Of a stretch of DNA of 48,188 nucleotides, positions 1-8,356 are shown one piece after another; the stretch's first letter is position 1; every line of letters starts with the position of its first letter. The position numbers and the translations under genes were made by a program. Where the stretch lies: IMG/VR virus record IMGVR_UViG_3300020347_000007, positions 1 through 48,188 of that record; one strand, given 5' to 3'. The notes beneath the pieces were generated by a model, which saw only the letters and a list, made by a program, of their open reading frames with translations, was not told where the DNA came from and did no database searches. The stretch comes from a virus.

Positions 1-230
1 ATATTTAGTTTCAAATCAACAAAATACCGATGATATTTGTTGTCAACTGCACTAAGATAAGGAACTACAGTCTCTTCAGAAGACCATGATTTAATATTAG
101 TTTGGTCTTCAACCCATTTGAAAGCAAACTTTTCCCAATAAGAACGATAAATAACCTTTGTATGGTCTCCATCATACTTTTCAGGGTGTTTGACTTTATA
201 TTTACCTTTGTAAGTTTTCATAAACACCAT
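1..230 (-). CDS. gp4: Head completion nuclease, gp4-like (partial, 3' end outside window)
   Basis: The minus strand reads an open frame from the ATG at 230 (alternative in-frame ATG at 221) to the window edge, about 76 codons. It contains YRSYWEKF, a WSSEE stretch and HRYFVDLK, which I recognise as the pattern of T4 gp4, a head completion protein with a TnsA-like endonuclease fold. The Glu of YWEK and the D-x-K of FVDLK fit the E...DxK nuclease pattern; this is inference from family knowledge. T4 gp4 is needed to finish filled heads before tail joining. It is divergent from the baseplate genes, as gene 4 and gene 53 are in T4. No clear Shine-Dalgarno precedes either start. The minus-strand late promoter at 252-259 probably drives it. 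The start choice is uncertain by three codons. Confidence 0.75.
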   Translation of the reverse strand, partial: MVFMKTYKGKYKVKHPEKYDGDHTKVIYRSYWEKFAFKWVEDQTNIKSWSSEETVVPYLSAVDNKYHRYFVDLKLN

Positions 231-237
231 ATAAATA
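230..237 (+). promoter_or_regulatory. T4-type late promoter for the baseplate operon
   Basis: Exact TATAAATA, the T4 late promoter -10 box recognised by the gp55-type sigma factor with the sliding clamp. It lies 31 bases upstream of the ATG at 269, in the only long gap on this side of the divergent junction. It overlaps the start of the gp4-like gene on the other strand. Confidence 0.75.
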
Positions 238-251
238 ATTATAATATTTAA

Positions 252-259
252 TATTTATA
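252..259 (-). promoter_or_regulatory. T4-type late promoter for the gp4-like gene
   Basis: The plus strand reads TATTTATA, so the minus strand carries TATAAATA. It sits 21 to 30 bases upstream of the two possible gp4 starts (230 or 221). With the plus-strand box at 230-237 it forms a compact divergent pair whose transcripts would overlap. Confidence 0.65.
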
Positions 260-268
260 GGAACACTA

Positions 269-1084
269 ATGGCTAGTGGATTAAAATTTCCTCTTGTAGA
301 AGATGAAAAATATGAAGCAAAGGTGATCTTTCAAGCAAAAGATGCTGATGGAAGTTCTTTTGGGCAGTGCATTTTGTATATGCCAGAAGCACTTACTTTT
401 AATGACCAGATTAATTATGACAATTCAAACTTGGGTATTGCTGGAATGGCAGCAATGAAAGTTACACAGTTTGCAGGAGACGCCGCAAATACAGCAGTTG
501 ATCCTGCTCTAAGAAATGCTGCTATGGCAAATATTCAGCAGCAATCTGCTAATGCTCTAAAATCTAGAGACCAGTTAGGCAGTAATGTCATGGGATTGAT
601 GAAAGAGAATGCTGCACCATTTGCTTCTCTTTTAGCACAGGGAGTATCTTCACAACCAATTTCAGCTGGTATTGCATTGGGTAGTGGTACTACTGCTAAC
701 CCACATAAAAGGTCTGTGTTTAGGGATGTTGGTATTCGTAACTTTGGATTCTCTTTTATGTTAAGTCCTGCCAGCAAAGCAGAAGGTGATATAATTGAAG
801 GTATTGTAGACTTCTTTAGAGAAAATGCATATCCTGATTTTGTTGGTTCAGGTGGATACGCCTATAGGTTCCCAAATCATTTTGAAATTACTATGAAGTA
901 TCGTGATAATGATATGACCCAACCACCAAAAATTCTCAATAGTTATTTGCAGAGTGTTAACACTGTCTTTAACCCAAGGTCTTCTTCATTCTTTAAAGAC
1001 GGTAAATTTAACGAAACTCAAATTTCACTGGGATTTGTTGAGGAAAGACCACTTGCTAAACCAGATATCCAAGAAGGTTTCTAA
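269..1084 (+). CDS. gp48: Baseplate tail-tube cap / initiator (gp48/gp54-like)
   Basis: This 271-residue protein resembles the gp48/gp54 group, tail-tube-like proteins that sit on the central baseplate hub and start polymerisation of the gp19 tube. The supporting stretch is in the second half: an NPHKRSVFRDVGIRNFGFSF block, then an acidic/aromatic helix (IIEGIVDFFRENAYPDF) and a FPNHFEITMKY strand, the arrangement found in gp19-like tube folds. The N-terminal half has an Ala/Gln-rich helical insertion (about residues 60-110). The start follows an AGGA at a normal distance. It overlaps gp53 by the A of a TAATG junction. T4 has both gp48 and gp54; only one such gene is visible here, so it may do both jobs or be the gp54 equivalent. 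Confidence 0.7.
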   Translation: MASGLKFPLVEDEKYEAKVIFQAKDADGSSFGQCILYMPEALTFNDQINYDNSNLGIAGMAAMKVTQFAGDAANTAVDPALRNAAMANIQQQSANALKSRDQLGSNVMGLMKENAAPFASLLAQGVSSQPISAGIALGSGTTANPHKRSVFRDVGIRNFGFSFMLSPASKAEGDIIEGIVDFFRENAYPDFVGSGGYAYRFPNHFEITMKYRDNDMTQPPKILNSYLQSVNTVFNPRSSSFFKDGKFNETQISLGFVEERPLAKPDIQEGF

Positions 1085-2664
1085 TGGCATACTTTACAAA
1101 TTATCCTAGAGTTAAATATCCGTTTACTAATAATTCTACTGCAACAGAATTCACTGATGTAGGAGCTTATGTTGATATTCTTGATAGTGTAAAAGATGAT
1201 ATTTCCTTTTACAAAGAATACTATATTAGAAACGGTGATAGGCCAGACCAAGTATCCTATACACTTTATGATAATGCAGATTATTACTGGACATTCTTTG
1301 CATTAAATGATGAAGTAAAAAGAAGAGGATGGCCTCTCACAAATAGTGCGATTGAAAATAAAGCAAAAAAAGAATACCCACATACTACACTGACTACTAG
1401 AGCAGATTTGTCAACTCAGTTCTTGGTAGGAAGTAATATATCGGGAACTACTTCTGGTGCAACAGGAACTATTCTTAGAAGACTACCAGACTTAGGGCAG
1501 ATTATTGTAAATCAAACCAGCACTGCGGATTTCCAAGCATCAGAAACTATTTCTACTACAGAGAATGACGCTGTTAGGGCTATTATAATTGATGCATCTT
1601 CTGAGGAATATAATGCAAAGCATCACTATGAAGATGTTGACGGAAGACATGTAGATATTTCTGCCCGTGCACCTTTTATTCAGAGAGTATCTTATGAAGT
1701 AAGATGGAATGGCGTAGATGCTAATGACCCATCTAACTTTATTATTGATAAGATTAGAATTTCCAATCTGAATTCTATTTACACAGACTTCAGTTTGAGT
1801 GAAGTAACAACGCAAGCAATATTAGGAAATATTATTCCGGGTGGCTCTGCGCTTGCTCTTGCTGGTGCAATTCAATTACAATTCACTACAGACGCAGAGT
1901 ATACTATTGCTGACTGGCAAACAAACTTTTTAGGTGGAGTATTAGGTCTCACAGGAATTGGAGTAACTGCTGTAGGATTACAGTTTGCAGCGATTGTAAA
2001 CTCTATTGCAGCATCTGGTGGAACCCCTCCTACTTCTATTGTCTACCATACATTTAGTTTAGTAGATAACCAACTAGACTTGTATGGAGTAGATGGGGGA
2101 GTGCCGCAATATCTTTCATTTGAATTTAGATCAGATGTTGATGTTGACCTTGGAAGTGTTTTGGGCGGTGCGTATGCTGGATTAGAATTTGATAATATTG
2201 TTGCTAATAACCCTGAAGACCTTAATGAAAGAAACTTTGTTGCATATAAGAATATAGGGGTTACTGGATCAGCAATATCTTCATCTCCATTTCTATCTGA
2301 TAAAACAACAGACACCACATCTACAACAAATGATGCATTTAACTTTGTGCAGAATGAATATGAAACATATATTGCTTCTAACTATGATGCACTTGTTCCT
2401 GCTACAATTACTCCTGTTACTTTCCTTGAAAGATATGTAAGAGAAAATGATGAGTTGAGAACGATTAAAGTTCTAAAACCTAATATAGTAGAAGAACTTG
2501 ATAAGCAGACAAGAAAAGTTCTTATCGAAAACCCTAATGTTGATGTTGAATTTAAATCAGGTAATGCTTCTGGAAATTCTACCTTTACAACTAGTGCATC
2601 TGTTAACTCATCTGTTCCTACAGCATCTCCATCTAATACTGTATCTGGAGGTTCTGGTTATTAA
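1084..2664 (+). CDS. gp53: Baseplate wedge protein gp53, with long C-terminal extension
   Basis: The N-terminal 100 residues match the gp53 family: a FTNYPRVKYPF start, VDILDSVKDDISFYKEYYI, the GDRPDQVSYTLYDNADYYWT core and a WPL motif. gp53 clamps neighbouring baseplate wedges together around the hub. At 526 residues it is far longer than T4 gp53 (196). The extra sequence (about residues 110-526) is beta-rich with a central Gly/Ala/Leu-rich hydrophobic stretch (about 245-310) and a Ser/Thr/Gly-rich tail. Near the C-terminus, LERYVRENDELRTIKVLKP may be the displaced end of the gp53 core. Translationally coupled to both neighbours by TAATG overlaps. Confidence 0.85.
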   Translation: MAYFTNYPRVKYPFTNNSTATEFTDVGAYVDILDSVKDDISFYKEYYIRNGDRPDQVSYTLYDNADYYWTFFALNDEVKRRGWPLTNSAIENKAKKEYPHTTLTTRADLSTQFLVGSNISGTTSGATGTILRRLPDLGQIIVNQTSTADFQASETISTTENDAVRAIIIDASSEEYNAKHHYEDVDGRHVDISARAPFIQRVSYEVRWNGVDANDPSNFIIDKIRISNLNSIYTDFSLSEVTTQAILGNIIPGGSALALAGAIQLQFTTDAEYTIADWQTNFLGGVLGLTGIGVTAVGLQFAAIVNSIAASGGTPPTSIVYHTFSLVDNQLDLYGVDGGVPQYLSFEFRSDVDVDLGSVLGGAYAGLEFDNIVANNPEDLNERNFVAYKNIGVTGSAISSSPFLSDKTTDTTSTTNDAFNFVQNEYETYIASNYDALVPATITPVTFLERYVRENDELRTIKVLKPNIVEELDKQTRKVLIENPNVDVEFKSGNASGNSTFTTSASVNSSVPTASPSNTVSGGSGY

Positions 2665-3992
2665 TGAGTAATGAAGGACACCATCCATCATATGTAGGAA
2701 CTACTAGAGTATTTGTTGAATCTCCTAGATATGGACTATCTGAGATATCACTTATTACTTTGCAAGTTTCTTTATTTGAAAACATTTCCTTGCCCTATAT
2801 TACTGCACAGCTAGTAATTATTGATTCTGCTAACGCATCTAATGCTGTGCACTTTCAGGGACAAGAAAGAGTTGTCATTGTCGTAATTGACAAAGATGAA
2901 AATATAATCTTTAATAAAGAATTTGTCTGTATGGGTATTGAATACGGACAGAAATTAGGTGACGACAAATCAGGATTTATTGTAAAACTTATTGAAGAAC
3001 ATGCTATGCTTAGTAATAGTACTAGGTTCAGTAAAGTATATGAAGGTAAACCTGACCAGATTTGCCAAACTGTTTGTCAGGAACAATTAGGTGTGGATGT
3101 TACACCAGAAGGAAGTGTAACACAGAGTGAAATGAGAGTAGTATTTCCATTCACTATATCACCATTAGAAGCAGCAAACTGGATGGTATCTAGGTGTTCT
3201 ACTGATGAAGGAATGCCATTTTTATTCTATTCTACTTTGTCTGAAGATACATTACAATTAAAAGATGTAAAGACTTTGTTGAATCAAGATGCGTTTAACA
3301 ATAACGACCCTTATATTTTTGCACGAACAAGTAGCACTAGTCCGGGTGGTGCTGAAGATGCAGCAATCCTAAAAAAGAAAATTGTAAACTACAGTATTCC
3401 TAACAATGAAGATACCTTGTTTGCAATGGTAAAAAATGTATATGGTGGGTATTATAACTTTATTGATACATATGAATTTGGTGGTCAAGAAGTTAAGTAT
3501 GATTTTACAAAACCATTTGGAGCATTACCTAACAAGAATGGTTCTACCAAATACAACTATGATCCAGACTTTACAATAGGTAGAGCTTTCCATGAAGGGC
3601 AGAATACCTATACAAGTCAAGTTGCTACTAGAAAACTTTTTGATGACATGTATTCATTCCTAGAAGAAGAAGATGTTGATATGCATCTTAAGAAAGCAGA
3701 ATCAAGAGGTATCTATAACTTTATGGATCAGCAACCTATTAACTTTGCTGTAAATGGAATTGATTTAGGGTTTGATAAACTCGGTAAATGTGTGGATGTT
3801 TATATTACCAAAGATATTCCAGCAGAAGAAAAAGTATCACCAGAGCAGATGAAAGATAAGAAACGTTCTGGAACATATTTAATTCAAAAAGTCATGTATA
3901 CTATCTTTGATAATAGATTGACATCAACTGTGACAGCAACCAAAACTAGTACTAATAGTAATCTTGGTGGCGAAAAGGTTAACTTGGTATGA
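2664..3992 (+). CDS. Baseplate hub subunit (gp27-like)
   Basis: A 442-residue protein placed between gp53 and the gp5 OB-fold protein, where a hub subunit is expected. The N-terminal region (about 25-150) is a beta-rich domain with a VFVESPRYGLSEISL start and an ERVVIVVIDKDENIIF strand pair, like the tube-like domains of gp27. The middle contains FPFTISPLEAANWMVSRCS, a type of motif seen in phage hub proteins. T4 gp27 is 391 residues, forms a trimer and carries gp5. Similarity to gp27 is inferred from size, position and domain style. Its last codons overlap the next start by ATGA, suggesting coupled expression with its likely partner gp5. Confidence 0.6.
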   Translation: MSNEGHHPSYVGTTRVFVESPRYGLSEISLITLQVSLFENISLPYITAQLVIIDSANASNAVHFQGQERVVIVVIDKDENIIFNKEFVCMGIEYGQKLGDDKSGFIVKLIEEHAMLSNSTRFSKVYEGKPDQICQTVCQEQLGVDVTPEGSVTQSEMRVVFPFTISPLEAANWMVSRCSTDEGMPFLFYSTLSEDTLQLKDVKTLLNQDAFNNNDPYIFARTSSTSPGGAEDAAILKKKIVNYSIPNNEDTLFAMVKNVYGGYYNFIDTYEFGGQEVKYDFTKPFGALPNKNGSTKYNYDPDFTIGRAFHEGQNTYTSQVATRKLFDDMYSFLEEEDVDMHLKKAESRGIYNFMDQQPINFAVNGIDLGFDKLGKCVDVYITKDIPAEEKVSPEQMKDKKRSGTYLIQKVMYTIFDNRLTSTVTATKTSTNSNLGGEKVNLV

Positions 3993-4537
3993 CAGATTTA
4001 TACAAAACCATACAAAAAGAATATTATGGTGATGGCACCAGATGGTTTATCGGTATTGTAGAAGATAATAAAAATGATCCTGAAAAACTTGGTAGAGTTA
4101 GAGTAAGGGTTTATGGAACACATAACGCATACTTGTCAGAGATTCCCACAGAGAAGTTACCTTGGGCAACTGTTCTTGTTCCCGGAACATATGGTGGAGT
4201 ATCAGGTGTAGGTAGAAGTCCTACAGGAATTGAACAAGGTGCTATGGTATTCGGAGTATTCATGGATGGTAGGCATTCACAGAACCTGCTAGTGCTTGGA
4301 TCAATTCCAAAAATTGAACAAGAACCCGGAAAAGATATTACTCCTGAAGATAAGATTGAACCAGCACAGATTGAAAGCAAGCTGGGAGGCACAGGTGATA
4401 CTACAGGTGCAGTCAAGATTGATGATGACTTGTGGGGAGCAGAATATTCTGGTGGTGTTATTATGATGCAGAAAGCAATGGAAAAGGGGTATGGTGTTAT
4501 GGCTGCTTCTTCACTTGCTGCAATTGGTTCAATATAG
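3989..4537 (+). CDS. gp5: gp5 N-terminal OB-fold protein (stand-alone)
   Basis: This 182-residue protein matches the OB-fold domain of T4 gp5: RWFIGIVEDNKNDPEKLGRV, then RVRVYGTHN, LPWATVLVPGTYGGVSGVGR, and GAMVFGVFMDGRHSQNLLVLG. In T4 this domain links the hub trimer to the lysozyme and the needle in one 575-residue chain. Here the chain stops about 80 residues after the OB fold, with a short hydrophobic Ala/Ser-rich tail. The lysozyme and needle parts appear as separate genes downstream. It overlaps the hub gene by four bases. The OB assignment is firm; how it attaches to the separate needle protein is unknown. Confidence 0.8.
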   Translation: MTDLYKTIQKEYYGDGTRWFIGIVEDNKNDPEKLGRVRVRVYGTHNAYLSEIPTEKLPWATVLVPGTYGGVSGVGRSPTGIEQGAMVFGVFMDGRHSQNLLVLGSIPKIEQEPGKDITPEDKIEPAQIESKLGGTGDTTGAVKIDDDLWGAEYSGGVIMMQKAMEKGYGVMAASSLAAIGSI

Positions 4538-4546
4538 GAGTTACAG

Positions 4547-4924
4547 ATGGCTAAATATACACCTGAAAAAAACTTTAGACCCACTTCTGCTGAAACACAG
4601 TTTACACCTTCTCCCTATGCAGGTTGTGTCTACATTCCTTCAGAAGAAGTGTTTGGTATTTTTAAGTTTCGTGGACTAATGCTTCTAGGATTTAGAGCAT
4701 ACTGTTTTTCTAGAAACTTAGATATGAATGACTCTGGAGTTCAGGCTGACTATCTTCTAAAGCAACTTGAAGAGAATACAGAACTGCGTGGATCAGAACT
4801 TAAGAATGCAGAAACTATTGAGAAAGCTGCACAATTAATTCACGAATATATATTAAAAGACAATGCGAATATTGATAAGACTGTTAATCTTGCATATGAC
4901 TTTCTAGAAAGGAATACTGCATAA
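4547..4924 (+). CDS. Small baseplate-cassette protein, unknown function
   Basis: I do not recognise this 125-residue protein. A good Shine-Dalgarno (TAGGAG) precedes the ATG. The first 60 residues contain an aromatic patch (FGIFKFRGLMLLGFRAYCF); the second half is charged and probably helical. It sits between the gp5 OB gene and the peptidase gene and ends in a TAATG overlap with the latter, so it is probably co-made with the hub or lysis-spike parts. Confidence 0.6.
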   Translation: MAKYTPEKNFRPTSAETQFTPSPYAGCVYIPSEEVFGIFKFRGLMLLGFRAYCFSRNLDMNDSGVQADYLLKQLEENTELRGSELKNAETIEKAAQLIHEYILKDNANIDKTVNLAYDFLERNTA

Positions 4925-6123
4925 TGCCAAATCAATTTAATGAAGATGTGGGAGATCGTATTGCTGCTCCAAACCTTTCTTTTTTAGCAGACCCAACTGT
5001 AGATGTTACTGTAGACTATGGTGGACCAGAAGGACCAGAGTTTGAATCAAAGGCACAGATTACTAGTAGAATTTTAGAAAATCAGGTTAACAAGACTGAA
5101 GAAGACCCTACATTTGAATCTAAGTCAGAAATCACTAGTAGGATTATTGGTAACGAAAAAGTAGAGCATGAAGACCAACCTAATTACGGACCACCCGGAA
5201 CAAACAGTTCACAAGAAGGTGGTTCTAATAAGTCATTAACACCTAATGGTGTTCCACCCGGTGCTGCCAGAGCAGAGACTGGAGCTTTTGAAGATGCTAG
5301 TAGATCATCTAAATCTAGTAAACTCACAGAGCAAGACGGAACTACAGTATCTTCTGGAACTGGGACATATTCCACACAACTCTCTAGTATGTTTTGTAAT
5401 GCTAGTATGGTCTATGCATCCAGTCAGAATGTAAAGTATAGCAATAACACAGGTGGTGGATCAAGTGGTAATAGTTCTGCGCAAAATTTAGGTGATGCGG
5501 GAAATGCAGAGTCAAGTGCAAAATTTGATGCAGCTACCAATGAAGAAGTACAAGAAGATATTTTGAATGCTCTTGGTATTGATGATCCCTCTTCTATTGA
5601 AGGATTTGAATATGGGGATACTTTAGATGCGACGTTTGATAACCTAAGAGCATCTGGTGTAGATGTTGATAGTATGCTTGCTGCATCTAACCCCGTTGAT
5701 ATTGCATCTGCATTCTTAGGTGCCAATGAAAATAATCCTGCGCATGCTGCTGTTCTGGGACAGTTCTTTGAAGCATCTACAGGAACTACTATTAATCCTG
5801 CGCAGACCGCATGGTGTGCAGCATTTGCTAACTCTGTAGTAGCTTCTACAGGTCTGCAACCTACAGGTGGACTTAACGCTAAGTCGTTCCTGAACTGGGG
5901 ACAGGGTGTAGATGTTTCTAATGGACTTGGAAATGTTAAACCGGGTGACATTGCAGTATTTGATAGGGGAACCCCCGGAGACTGGAGAGGTCATGTTGGA
6001 TTTGTTCAGTCTGTAAATGCTGATGGGACATTAAATATTCTTGGTGGTAACCAAGGTGACAGTGTGAGTATTAAAAAATACTCTACCGATAGGCTTGAAG
6101 GTATTAGAAGGGCTAAAAGATAA
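4924..6123 (+). CDS. Virion-associated cell-wall peptidase (CHAP/NlpC-like, TIGR02594-type)
   Basis: The C-terminal 130 residues of this 399-residue protein look like a cysteine peptidase/amidase of the CHAP/NlpC superfamily, TIGR02594 type. TAWCAAFANSVVA holds the likely nucleophile Cys298. KSFLNWG is followed by KPGDIAVFDRG, then RGHVGF with the likely His357, and ILGGNQGDSVSI. These enzymes cut peptide parts of peptidoglycan. The N-terminal 270 residues are low-complexity, Ser/Asn/Gly-rich and probably an extended linker; they contain two copies of FESK(A/S)xITSRI at about residues 39-64. Placement in the gp5 cassette suggests delivery on the baseplate spike rather than a role in late lysis. 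The start is coupled to the previous stop by TAATG. Confidence 0.75.
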   Translation: MPNQFNEDVGDRIAAPNLSFLADPTVDVTVDYGGPEGPEFESKAQITSRILENQVNKTEEDPTFESKSEITSRIIGNEKVEHEDQPNYGPPGTNSSQEGGSNKSLTPNGVPPGAARAETGAFEDASRSSKSSKLTEQDGTTVSSGTGTYSTQLSSMFCNASMVYASSQNVKYSNNTGGGSSGNSSAQNLGDAGNAESSAKFDAATNEEVQEDILNALGIDDPSSIEGFEYGDTLDATFDNLRASGVDVDSMLAASNPVDIASAFLGANENNPAHAAVLGQFFEASTGTTINPAQTAWCAAFANSVVASTGLQPTGGLNAKSFLNWGQGVDVSNGLGNVKPGDIAVFDRGTPGDWRGHVGFVQSVNADGTLNILGGNQGDSVSIKKYSTDRLEGIRRAKR

Positions 6124-6833
6124 TGGCAGTAGGTGATCCAATTGCAACAGTAAAAAGAAAAGTTAACTTTGCAGATAGGTTTGATCCTAACTCAAAAACT
6201 TTATCTGCTGATTTTATAGGTGATGATATTTCACCTGTATTTGATGCGTTGAATGCTAAGCCGGGTGATTATATTGAAACCTCAGAAGAAGTAGAAGCAT
6301 ATCTCAGGTCTTCCAGAAGAGAGTATACCCAAGCAATTATATGTAATACTCATACAGACTTCAAGCAGAATCTTGACAGAGATGGGTTGCGTGACTGGTA
6401 TAAGCAGTCCTATGAACAACTAGACATAAACTATCATTTTCTTATTTTAAGAGACGGTCGTATTCAAATTAATAAAGGCATTAATGAAGAACCCCCGTTT
6501 ACTCCTGTAGATATTCATGTGCCATTTAGTATTAGTATTGCTATGGTAGGTGGTATGAAAGATGGGTTATACGATATTGATACTTGTTCTCCTAATCAAT
6601 GGAAAACATTAAGAGCATTCTTAAAAGTATTCTATACAATTCTTCCGGGAGGACAAGTATTTGGGCATTCTGATATTAACCCTAATGCTCCTGATCCGGG
6701 ATTTGATGCTGTTAGATATGTGGAAACAAGTTTTGGTAAAAGAAATACATTACGAAATGCTGATGCTAGAGCCAAAGGGTCTTTGAGTATCTATGATCTT
6801 ATTGGTGAAAGCAGAAGAAGAGGGTTTAGATAA
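6123..6833 (+). CDS. N-acetylmuramoyl-L-alanine amidase, AmpD-like (Amidase_2)
   Basis: A 236-residue protein with the zinc amidase pattern. CNTHTDF carries His77, YHFLILRDGRIQ follows, then ISIAMVGGM, and VFGHSDINPN with His182, followed by DPGFD with Asp191. The H/H/D set and the GHSDI...DPGFD arrangement are closer to AmpD than to T7 lysozyme, which uses Cys as third ligand. The enzyme would cut the bond between N-acetylmuramic acid and the stem peptide. No signal peptide is seen, and the neighbours are baseplate genes, so I infer a structural, entry-related role. TAATG overlaps on both sides indicate tight coupling with the peptidase and needle genes. Confidence 0.8.
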   Translation: MAVGDPIATVKRKVNFADRFDPNSKTLSADFIGDDISPVFDALNAKPGDYIETSEEVEAYLRSSRREYTQAIICNTHTDFKQNLDRDGLRDWYKQSYEQLDINYHFLILRDGRIQINKGINEEPPFTPVDIHVPFSISIAMVGGMKDGLYDIDTCSPNQWKTLRAFLKVFYTILPGGQVFGHSDINPNAPDPGFDAVRYVETSFGKRNTLRNADARAKGSLSIYDLIGESRRRGFR

Positions 6834-8356
6834 TGTCCACAGGATTTAAAGACCCGGATAGCGAATTCCCACGCAAAGAATATATTGGTAATGCAACTAC
6901 TAACAAGGCCGCCAGAGAAGAATGGGAACCATATGTGCAACTTCCTGATGGCACAGAAAACCTTGAGTTAGTAAAGAACGATTGGCAACCTAAGTATCCC
7001 TACAATAAAGTAGAAGAAACTTCTTCTGGGCATAGAGTTGAGCATGACGATACTCCGGGTGGTGAACGATTATCTTATGTTCACAAAGATGGTAGTGGCA
7101 TTGAAATGTATCCTAATGCACAGGATGCAACTACATTATTGTTAAACTCTGTTGGCAGACAAGTTCAATTAGTTGGTGATGATTTTGTAATGATTGTGAA
7201 TGGTAATGGTGATGTTCATTACAAAGGCAACTTGAACTTAAATGTAGATGGTGACTTTAACATTGCTTGCACTAACTTTACTGTAACGACTACTGGTAAG
7301 CAGGTAGAGGAAATCAGACAAGAGAAGATAGAAAACTTTGTAGGTGATAGAGTTGTCACCACACAGGGAAGTAAATCAGAAGTTGTCTTGGGTGACTATA
7401 CTATGGAAAGTATGGGAAACAGTTATTTTGTTTCCAAAAAGAACACAAGAATTACAGCAGAAGATAATATTGATATTTTTGCTGGTGATGATATGAGGCT
7501 GACAGCAGAAGGAACTATGACTAGTTCTGCTATGACTAACAGATTAATCGGTCTCTGCACTTCAGTAGTAGGCAATACAGGCACCTTTGGTGGTCAGAAT
7601 ATGGTAATGTATGCCAAGACCTATCATGGTGATGTTATTGGCACAGCAGAGAGGGCTAGGTATGCTACAGACACTGATCCTGATGCAGTACAAACCGCTA
7701 TGCCAACAACTGCAAACTTAACAGAAGGTCTGACTAAAACACAGACACTTGGTGTGCGTAACATTGATGTTGATGATACTAAGATTTCCACAAGTGTCAA
7801 GAGCGAAGTTCAGTCTTCAGGGTCTTCCTCAAACACAGCACAAAGACCAGATACGTTTAGTGACGATCCTGCCCCAACTACAACTACCAAAGAAGGTAGA
7901 GGGGGTATTGGAGACTTTAATCCAAATGATCCTGCTACTGAAAGATATAACAATCCGGGTGGTATGTATCCTGCATCATGGCAAGAGAAGTATGGAGCAG
8001 TGTCAAATGATGACCGTATTGGTGGTGGACATTCTATTGCTGGGTTTGCTACAAAAGAAGGTGGTGCAGCTGCACAAATGTCTCTGCTGAAAGAAGGTAA
8101 ATATTACAGAAACGAATCTATCAGAGGTGCTGTTAGCACATGGTCTGGTGGAAACAATGTTGATAGTTATATGACAAGTCTTCAGAATCAAGGCATTGAT
8201 ACCAGCAAGAATGTTTCATTCTATACTAGCAGCAAGGCAGGGACAATCAAACTTGCTAAGGCAATGTCCAGTCATGAAAAAGGTGGTAAGTATAGTCTGT
8301 CAGATAATGGATGGTCTAGTGCCTATGACTTGGGTAATAGTAAAGGGTGGTTATAA
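6833..8356 (+). CDS. Baseplate needle (gp5 C-terminal beta-helix) fused to a muramidase-like domain
   Basis: A 507-residue protein. Residues about 65-100 (HRVEHDDTPGGERLSY, then KDGSGIEMYP) match the entry to VgrG/gp5 needles. Residues 100-260 are short beta repeats with spaced Gly, Val and Asp typical of the triple-stranded beta-helix of gp5. After a Thr/Ser-rich linker (about 290-365) comes a C-terminal domain with RYNNPGG, HSIAGFATKEGG, IRGAVSTWSGGNNVDSYM and MSSHEKGG. That series resembles the lytic transglycosylase/muramidase-like domain of some phage structural proteins (RNPGN... style). This gene plus the one at 3989 would together be the gp5 equivalent. The needle call is solid; the C-terminal activity is tentative. 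Confidence 0.7.
   Translation: MSTGFKDPDSEFPRKEYIGNATTNKAAREEWEPYVQLPDGTENLELVKNDWQPKYPYNKVEETSSGHRVEHDDTPGGERLSYVHKDGSGIEMYPNAQDATTLLLNSVGRQVQLVGDDFVMIVNGNGDVHYKGNLNLNVDGDFNIACTNFTVTTTGKQVEEIRQEKIENFVGDRVVTTQGSKSEVVLGDYTMESMGNSYFVSKKNTRITAEDNIDIFAGDDMRLTAEGTMTSSAMTNRLIGLCTSVVGNTGTFGGQNMVMYAKTYHGDVIGTAERARYATDTDPDAVQTAMPTTANLTEGLTKTQTLGVRNIDVDDTKISTSVKSEVQSSGSSSNTAQRPDTFSDDPAPTTTTKEGRGGIGDFNPNDPATERYNNPGGMYPASWQEKYGAVSNDDRIGGGHSIAGFATKEGGAAAQMSLLKEGKYYRNESIRGAVSTWSGGNNVDSYMTSLQNQGIDTSKNVSFYTSSKAGTIKLAKAMSSHEKGGKYSLSDNGWSSAYDLGNSKGWL

Noticed and set aside
4491-4679. Leu-rich 62-residue plus-strand frame considered as a small membrane protein
   Set aside because: It is out of frame with, and overlaps, the gp5 OB and 4547 genes, with no ribosome site of its own.
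5424-5951. 175-residue open frame on the minus strand
   Set aside because: Entirely antisense to the well-supported peptidase gene; composition is what codon bias of the plus-strand gene would give, and it has no promoter or ribosome site.
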